Positions 15,421 to 21,361 of a stretch of 21,361 nt of DNA are shown piece by piece; the first letter of the stretch is position 1; each line of letters begins with the position of its first letter. Source of the DNA: CAYWNA01 sp964459305 (lineage in GTDB: Bacteria; Planctomycetota; Planctomycetia; Pirellulales; Pirellulaceae); NCBI GenBank assembly GCA_964459305.1, contig CAYWNA010000233.1, positions 1 to 21,361 of the forward strand, written 5' to 3'. A program made the translations under genes and the position numbers. The notes under the pieces were generated by a model. The model saw only the letters and a program-made list of their open reading frames with translations. It was not told the DNA's origin and searched no databases.

Positions 15421-16932
15421 TTATTTCTTCGCAGTCCGGTTCCAGTAGTTGCGAATCGCGGGGTAAAGCTCTTTGTACGCCTGAAAACGCTCCTGGTAGA
15501 AAGCGGCCCGCTTCGCATCCGGCTCGACGACGCTTTGCGGTTTCACCCAGGTTTCGACGAGCTGCGCGAGCGGGGTCCCCGTGTCGGCAGCACACGCCAG
15601 CATGGCCACGCCAAGGCAGCCCGCCTCGGTGACTGCCAAGGTGGTGATGGGCCGGCCCAGGACGTCTGCCTTCAGCTGGGTTAGGGCCGGATTCTTCGCA
15701 CCGCCGCCGATTGCTCGAAACTCGCGGACGTTGAGCCCCGCGTCTTTGAGGATGTCGACATTCAACCGCATCTCCAGGGCGATCCCCTCCAGCAACGCCC
15801 GGAGCACTTGCCCGCGCGTCGTGCCCATCCGCAGTCCCAGGATGGCTGCGGGCGTCTTGGCGTCGAAGTACGGCGTGCCGGAGGGCGTGAAATAGGGCAG
15901 CACCAGCAGCTCTGTGGGCTCGGGCTCCATGCATCCCAGCAACAGATCGTACACATCCGCCCCGGTGCGGTCGGCCTCCTCTACTTCTGCCCGCCCCCAC
16001 TGGTCGCGGAACCACTGCAGCAGATTGCCGCCCGTCAGACTGAACAGCACCGTGGTGTACATGTCGCCGGCGGTATAGTCGTACGTGCAGAGGTTGCTTT
16101 TGAAAAAGCTCTCTTCGAGGATCGGGCGGTCGAAGGCCGGGCAGATGCACTCGACCGTGCCCGTGGCGTACATGGCGACGCCGGGCTCGACGACACCGGC
16201 TCCCAGTGCTCCGCACGGCTGATCGTGCCCCCCGGTCACAACTGGTACGCCCTCGGGTAATCCCAGTTCGTCGGCCATCGACGGCGGAATCGTTCCGACC
16301 ACCGAGCCCGACGGTACGGGAGGGGCTAGTCGGGATCGGTCTAGTCCGACCTCCGACAAGATGTCCGCATCCCAGTCATGCGCCCGGACGTCGAACAACA
16401 TCGTCCGCCCGGCCAGAGGCCAACTGATCGCCGGTTCCAGGCCCAGCCGCCACTGGATCAATTCTTCACAGCAATAGAACTTCGCCGCCGCCTGCCACAC
16501 GTCCGGACGCTGGTCGCGGAGCCACAGCAGCTTGAAGAGCGTGAACATGGGATGGGACGTGTGGCCCGTGATCTCGTACAGTCGCTGCGGGCCAAACTGT
16601 TGGCTCCACGGAACGACGATCGGCTCGGCTCGTGCGTCGGAAGAGACCATCGCATTGGCCAGGATTTGGCCGTCGGCCGATACGGGTGTGAACGCTTCGC
16701 CCTGCGACGAAATGCCGATACCACGAACCGGATCATTGGGGCACGCCGCGGCGGCCTCGCGGATCACTTCCAGGCAAGCCTCGCATACCCGGACGGAATC
16801 GATCTCCGCCCCGCCGGGCAGCGGCGTCAACAGCGGGTATTCCCGGTAAGCCGTGTAGAGCAGGTTACCTTCGGCGTCGAATATGCATGCTTTCGAGCCC
16901 GTCGTACCGACATCCAACCCAAGGTAACTCAC
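15421..16932 (-). CDS. FGGY-family carbohydrate kinase, xylulokinase-like
   Basis: 503 residues from the GTG at 16932, chosen because AGGAGG sits 7 bases upstream and the protein then starts MSYLGLDVGTTGSK; the TTG at 16947 that extends the frame overlaps that ribosome binding site. FGGY kinases phosphorylate keto-sugars or polyols with ATP in the cytoplasm. Seen: the phosphate motif DVGTTGSK at residues 7-14, SSDAR (D99, R101) in the N-terminal half, the catalytic Asp in TGGHDQPCGALGAG (D237), and the second-domain blocks LVLPYFTPSGTP, EGIALEMRLN and FRAIGGGAKNPALTQLKADVLGRP. The upstream neighbour is the secreted GH20-like gene (213-base gap with a hairpin); downstream is the isomerase. Family certain; substrate (xylulose, fuculose, rhamnulose or other) not determined. 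Confidence 0.91.
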   Translation of the reverse strand: MSYLGLDVGTTGSKACIFDAEGNLLYTAYREYPLLTPLPGGAEIDSVRVCEACLEVIREAAAACPNDPVRGIGISSQGEAFTPVSADGQILANAMVSSDARAEPIVVPWSQQFGPQRLYEITGHTSHPMFTLFKLLWLRDQRPDVWQAAAKFYCCEELIQWRLGLEPAISWPLAGRTMLFDVRAHDWDADILSEVGLDRSRLAPPVPSGSVVGTIPPSMADELGLPEGVPVVTGGHDQPCGALGAGVVEPGVAMYATGTVECICPAFDRPILEESFFKSNLCTYDYTAGDMYTTVLFSLTGGNLLQWFRDQWGRAEVEEADRTGADVYDLLLGCMEPEPTELLVLPYFTPSGTPYFDAKTPAAILGLRMGTTRGQVLRALLEGIALEMRLNVDILKDAGLNVREFRAIGGGAKNPALTQLKADVLGRPITTLAVTEAGCLGVAMLACAADTGTPLAQLVETWVKPQSVVEPDAKRAAFYQERFQAYKELYPAIRNYWNRTAKK

Positions 16933-16983
16933 GGGAGTCCTCCTCAATGCTTGAGGGCTGCGAGAGAACGATGTCGCATTCTT

Positions 16984-17039
16984 GTAGGACGGATTGCCAA
17001 TGTCCCTGCGTTTTCGGACGGATTAGCAATCCGTCCTAC
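16984..17039. repeat. Compound GTAGGACGGATT hairpin
   Basis: Outer arms of 18 bases (16984-17001 and 17022-17039) pair with one mismatch around a 20-base loop. Inside, GGACGGATT-AGC-AATCCGTCC (17016-17036) forms a perfect alternative hairpin, so three copies of the unit can fold in two exclusive ways. It lies in the 213-base gap between the GH20-like stop and the kinase start. The rest of that gap shows no gene or clear promoter. Confidence 0.7.
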
Positions 17040-17145
17040 GAAGTTGTCTGCAGCCTCTTAGTTTATGTCAGACGCGTATTATGAGGTCCGTCCACCCGTC
17101 CCGATAGTCGGCATAGCGACGTTTCACGCGATCCGGCCAAAACGG

Positions 17146-19626
17146 CTATTCGGACATCGGCGGTACGTGCATGATTTGCACCTGCCAATCGGGATCGCGT
17201 TCGCGGTAAAGGTAGACCGCGCCGCTGCATCCGGTGCGCCCGGGTTGCTGGTCCTGCGGACGCGTGCCGCGGAGCCGGGCCAAGACATGATAGCACAACG
17301 TCGGATCGTAGGATTCCAATCGAAGCGAGTACACGTTGTCCTTGCTTTGGTTGCCCGTGCTGCCCTGGTGTTCGTCCGCGCTGACCTCAACGGCCGCACC
17401 GCCACCGTCCTTCGGCTCGGCGACCAGTGCCGCCCGGTACGTGCCGGCTCCGTTCCAGCCGCCCGTGTATTGGAACGTGACCGTGTACGTCCCCGGTCCG
17501 GCGAGTTGCCCCGTCACATCGAACGTCTTCTCGATCATTGCTTGCTCGCGAAAGTCGTCAAGCTCCCAACCGCCGATCTTCCGGTCCATCACCAAAGCGG
17601 TTGGATTGCGAATGCCAAGCGGCGCGAGACCGCGAGCGACCGCGTCCACGCTGTCCAGGGTTGCCTGCACCCCTTCGCGGAACCTGGACGCTCCGGCGCC
17701 AACCACGACGGCGCGCTCCCAGTCGCGCAGCGCTTCGACGTTCAACGCTCCGGCCAGCGCCAACCGGTTCATGCGCGTCTGCAGAGCCTGGCGCTGATCG
17801 ACGTTCAGCGTGCCATGCTCGGCCAGGGAATTACACATCTGGCAAATCCCGTCCAGCATCTCGTAGTACGTCATCACGGCCCGCGTCTCGGCTTTGATGG
17901 CAGGCGATCCGCTCCGTTCGGCCAAGTGTGTGGCTTCGTGACAGATTCGCAGATTCTTCTCCAGATGCGCCGCATCCGGGATGTAGCGGAAGGGGCCGTC
18001 GCCGAAGGCGGGCTTGGCGCGCTTGGCCACCATCTGTTCGATCCTACTCGGGCGGAAGAAATACCGCTCCACCAGCCTCGCCCCGTAGATGTCCCAGGAC
18101 ACGGGACCGAGCATGACGGCCCAATCAGCCACTGCATCCGGCTGTGGGAAGCTCTTGCGCGTCGCCCACGCTAGCGCGAATTCTCGCTCGTCGCGCCCGT
18201 GCGCGTTCCAACTCCACTCGGCCGCCGCCGTGACATTGAAATCGAACAGTCGGTTGTCCGGCACGACGTACCCGGCGAGGCTTACAACTTTTTTGTCCAC
18301 GAGTTCGGTCATACGGGACTTGACGAATTGCGGACAGCTCCAGGGGCTGACAATGCGCCAGGAAGGCGTGAGCTGCGGGTAGCAACCCAGCCACCGGCCC
18401 TCCGCAGCGTACTTTTCCATCAGCGGGTAGATCATCGGCTCGCGCGACGAGTCGTAGGTCCTGCCGCCGTCATAGTAGGTGACGCCGACCTCGGGCGGGA
18501 CCTCGGCCAAAACCTGATCGTTGCTGGTGTAGCTGCCCTGCGTCGTTAGGATGCGGATGCGCAGATCGGGATAGTCCTTTCGCGCAAGCTGCCATGCCTT
18601 GACGAACGCACGCGTTTCCAATGCGAACTGTCCAACCTTCGCGCAGTCATCGCACTCGCAACGCTGTTTCAGTTCGCCCAGCCAGCAAGAAATGTCGCGG
18701 ACGCCGTATTCGGCATAGCCGCGCATCCAACCGGCCATGATCTCGTGCAGCTTCGCATTCGAGGCGCAGGGCGCCCAGAGTTCTATCGAGTGGCTCTTGT
18801 ATTCGGCTTGCTTGCCCTTGCCGCGCAATTCCGGGTATGCCTGGTACACACCGCGACGTCCCATGCTGTTCAGGTGAGAGATAATCGGCACCATGTTCAC
18901 TGCGTTCAACCGGCCCCGCCGCAAGAGCGACCGGCTTATCGCGGCGACGGAGGTACCTTGTTCGTCGACCTCGTGCGTGGAGTGAAACTCGACCAGGTTC
19001 ATCTTGCGATCGGCCATCCATTCGACGTCGCGCGTGGACGAACAACCCCATTCGCCGCGCTCGGCCATATCGGGCCAATCGGTGACGACCGCCAAAGGCA
19101 CGGTCACATCGTCACCGCGGAACTTCGATTCGAGCAATTGGCGCATGGTCAACGCCGCGTAGAACAAGCCGCGTGCGTCCATCGCGGCCAATACGAGCCG
19201 ATCCGTGCCAACCGGGCGAATCACGTAGGCCTGCTCCCGATTGGGCAGCTCGCGCAAACGCGCAACATCCGGCACTGCAAGTTGTCCGATACGGCCCTGC
19301 GCGTCGCATACACCAAGCAAGATCTGGAAACCACCCCCCGCGTCAGCTTCGCTACCACCCTTTTCCTGAAACAGGGCTCGCAGTTTGCGGGCCGCGTTTC
19401 GCTCCAACTCACCGGCCCCGCCAGCCAACACGATCCTCACGTCCGCCGATGGCAGCGTGACCTGGCGTTCGATGCACACTTCCTTGGGAAACGGAATCAG
19501 CCACCGCAGCCACCCGCTCGTGTCGCGAGCAGCTTCCACCTGCGGTGCCGCTCCGTTCACAGCAAATGGATACGCAACAACGTTGAACGCAACAAACAAC
19601 GCGAAACGAAACCGAACCGAAGTCAT
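17146..19626 (-). CDS. Secreted GH20-like protein with C-terminal beta-sandwich
   Basis: 826 residues from the ATG at 19626, chosen because GGGAGG lies about 9 bases upstream and the protein then opens with a signal peptide (MTSVRFRFALFVAFNVVAYPFAVNGA). Residues about 60-170 match the GH20b-type N-terminal domain (FQILLGVCD, QAYVIRP, LVLAAMDARGLFYAALTMRQLL). From about residue 180 a barrel-like part begins at VTDWPDMAERGEWG and includes CECDDC at residues 323-328, then TTQGSYTSNDQVLAEVPPEVG. The end (KTFDVTGQLAGPGTYTVTFQYTGG to the stop) looks like a beta-sandwich carbohydrate-binding or accessory module. The DE pair of true GH20 hexosaminidases is not evident, so the activity is unknown. It heads the train with kinase, isomerase and DUF4432 and diverges from the deacetylase-like gene. 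Confidence 0.83.
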   Translation of the reverse strand: MTSVRFRFALFVAFNVVAYPFAVNGAAPQVEAARDTSGWLRWLIPFPKEVCIERQVTLPSADVRIVLAGGAGELERNAARKLRALFQEKGGSEADAGGGFQILLGVCDAQGRIGQLAVPDVARLRELPNREQAYVIRPVGTDRLVLAAMDARGLFYAALTMRQLLESKFRGDDVTVPLAVVTDWPDMAERGEWGCSSTRDVEWMADRKMNLVEFHSTHEVDEQGTSVAAISRSLLRRGRLNAVNMVPIISHLNSMGRRGVYQAYPELRGKGKQAEYKSHSIELWAPCASNAKLHEIMAGWMRGYAEYGVRDISCWLGELKQRCECDDCAKVGQFALETRAFVKAWQLARKDYPDLRIRILTTQGSYTSNDQVLAEVPPEVGVTYYDGGRTYDSSREPMIYPLMEKYAAEGRWLGCYPQLTPSWRIVSPWSCPQFVKSRMTELVDKKVVSLAGYVVPDNRLFDFNVTAAAEWSWNAHGRDEREFALAWATRKSFPQPDAVADWAVMLGPVSWDIYGARLVERYFFRPSRIEQMVAKRAKPAFGDGPFRYIPDAAHLEKNLRICHEATHLAERSGSPAIKAETRAVMTYYEMLDGICQMCNSLAEHGTLNVDQRQALQTRMNRLALAGALNVEALRDWERAVVVGAGASRFREGVQATLDSVDAVARGLAPLGIRNPTALVMDRKIGGWELDDFREQAMIEKTFDVTGQLAGPGTYTVTFQYTGGWNGAGTYRAALVAEPKDGGGAAVEVSADEHQGSTGNQSKDNVYSLRLESYDPTLCYHVLARLRGTRPQDQQPGRTGCSGAVYLYRERDPDWQVQIMHVPPMSE

Positions 19627-19663
19627 CTTGTGTGCCTCCCGTCTTCGACCAACACAGTCTGGC

Positions 19664-19692
19664 ATCCTACTGGAACTCGCCTACCCCAGCAA
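19664..19692 (-). promoter_or_regulatory. Candidate promoter of the GH20-like gene
   Basis: On the minus strand: TTGCTG (19692-19687), 17-base spacer, TAGGAT (19669-19664). Consensus match is 3/6 and 4/6, so support is moderate at best. It would give a leader of about 30 bases. Confidence 0.3.
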
Positions 19693-19705
19693 CAACCAGA
19701 CATTA

Positions 19706-19759
19706 GCCAGCCGTCGGTGAGGACTTTTGTTGGTGTTGTCAGGGGCGCCGATGGCTGGC
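19706..19759. repeat. Inverted repeat in the divergent promoter region
   Basis: GCCAGCCGTCGG (19706-19717) and CCGATGGCTGGC (19748-19759) pair at 11 of 12 positions, with one G-T position, separated by 30 bases. It sits centrally between the divergent GH20-like and deacetylase-like genes, so it could be an operator serving both, or a structural repeat. The remainder of 19627-19844 shows no gene. Confidence 0.4.
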
Positions 19760-19844
19760 GGAGCGGCTATCCAACACATACACTGGCAAGATCTACCGGG
19801 TCGGTCAGCATCTGGTGAGTGACAAGGTGAAGGGAGACGAAACC

Positions 19845-21029
<1,185 letters not shown>

Positions 21030-21123
21030 GCCCGAATGGCCGCGAGCCGGCGTATGAGAAGACACGACATGAGGAAGGCCCCTGTGACTGGGTCGTACAA
21101 CATCGGATGGCGATTGTACAACT

Positions 21124-21262
21124 GAATATGGAATGCCGAACAAGGAATTACGAATGTCGAAGTGAATGGAGAAAGAGCTGAAGTTTCGATCTGATTGGGT
21201 GACTGGTTTCACACCATGAAGCCTTTCCTTCTGCCTTCAACAGTCCTTGTTCGATATTCTGC
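21124..21262. repeat. Dispersed-type inverted repeat with CGAACAAGGA core
   Basis: CGAACAAGGA (21137-21146) is mirrored by TCCTTGTTCG (21244-21253), and GAATAT-type ends flank both (21124 and about 21259). The left part also carries units like AATTACGAATGTCGAA. It resembles a widely dispersed environmental-genome repeat whose minus-strand translation reads FDIRNSLFGIPYS, a spurious protein pattern I recall from many genomes. No gene is supported in 21030-21361. Confidence 0.6.
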
Positions 21263-21361
21263 GGTTCTCGACTTGGGATCTGCCACGAGCAGTCACGCTC
21301 ACGGACGTAACGGCAGAGCTTTACGTTTGTCGCCGATAGAGTTGATGAATTAGTCTTGATG

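Noticed and set aside
17065..19818. Long plus-strand frames opposite the GH20-like gene (17065-18174 and 18745-19818)
   Set aside because: Arginine/alanine-rich antisense translations without motifs; the minus-strand gene has a signal peptide and domain structure.

Overview
The window looks like a chromosomal piece of a Planctomycetota bacterium, probably Pirellulales-like. This is inferred from high GC, exported carbohydrate-active genes without SusC/SusD partners, Tat-type leaders of the RRxF/RRxM kind, DUF4838 and GH20-like proteins, a LamG-fused hydrolase, and short dispersed palindromes of the sort common in planctomycete intergenic DNA. I ran no database search. I saw no rRNA, tRNA, CRISPR array, integrase or complete insertion sequence.

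Layout. Positions 1-3100 (+) hold the 3' part of a sialate O-acetylesterase-like gene and, one base later, a neutral-ceramidase-domain protein fused to a LamG-like module. Positions 3290-10492 (-) hold a gene train, listed in transcription order. First come a cytosolic-type amidohydrolase, an extended SDR/epimerase, a classical SDR and a Tat-exported amidohydrolase, all tightly spaced. A repeat-bearing gap follows, then a secreted DUF4838 protein and an MFS (MHS family) transporter. The transporter appears to have its own promoter and may be leaderless.

Positions 10493-12849 form an accessory island read on the + strand. It holds a DUF4258 / YgiT-type zinc-finger pair that resembles a toxin-antitoxin module. 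It also holds a NucS/DUF91-like nuclease gene broken by one in-frame TAA, with related inverted repeats before and after it. Positions 12850-19626 (-) hold a second catabolic train: a secreted GH20-like protein, an FGGY sugar kinase, an L-fucose/L-arabinose isomerase-family protein and a DUF4432 aldose-epimerase-like protein. Divergent from it, 19845-21029 (+) encodes a Tat-exported polysaccharide-deacetylase-like protein. The last 330 bases are non-coding and repeat-bearing.

How it fits together (inference). Exported enzymes (esterase, DUF4838 protein, GH20-like protein, deacetylase-like protein) would trim an acylated or amino-sugar-bearing glycan. The MFS carrier would import a small acid or sugar. 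Isomerase, kinase and mutarotase-like enzymes would give one assimilation route; the dehydrogenase-like SDRs plus lactonase-type amidohydrolases would give an oxidative route. The substrate cannot be named from sequence alone. The two minus-strand trains look like one locus separated by the accessory island. No transcription regulator is encoded in the window.
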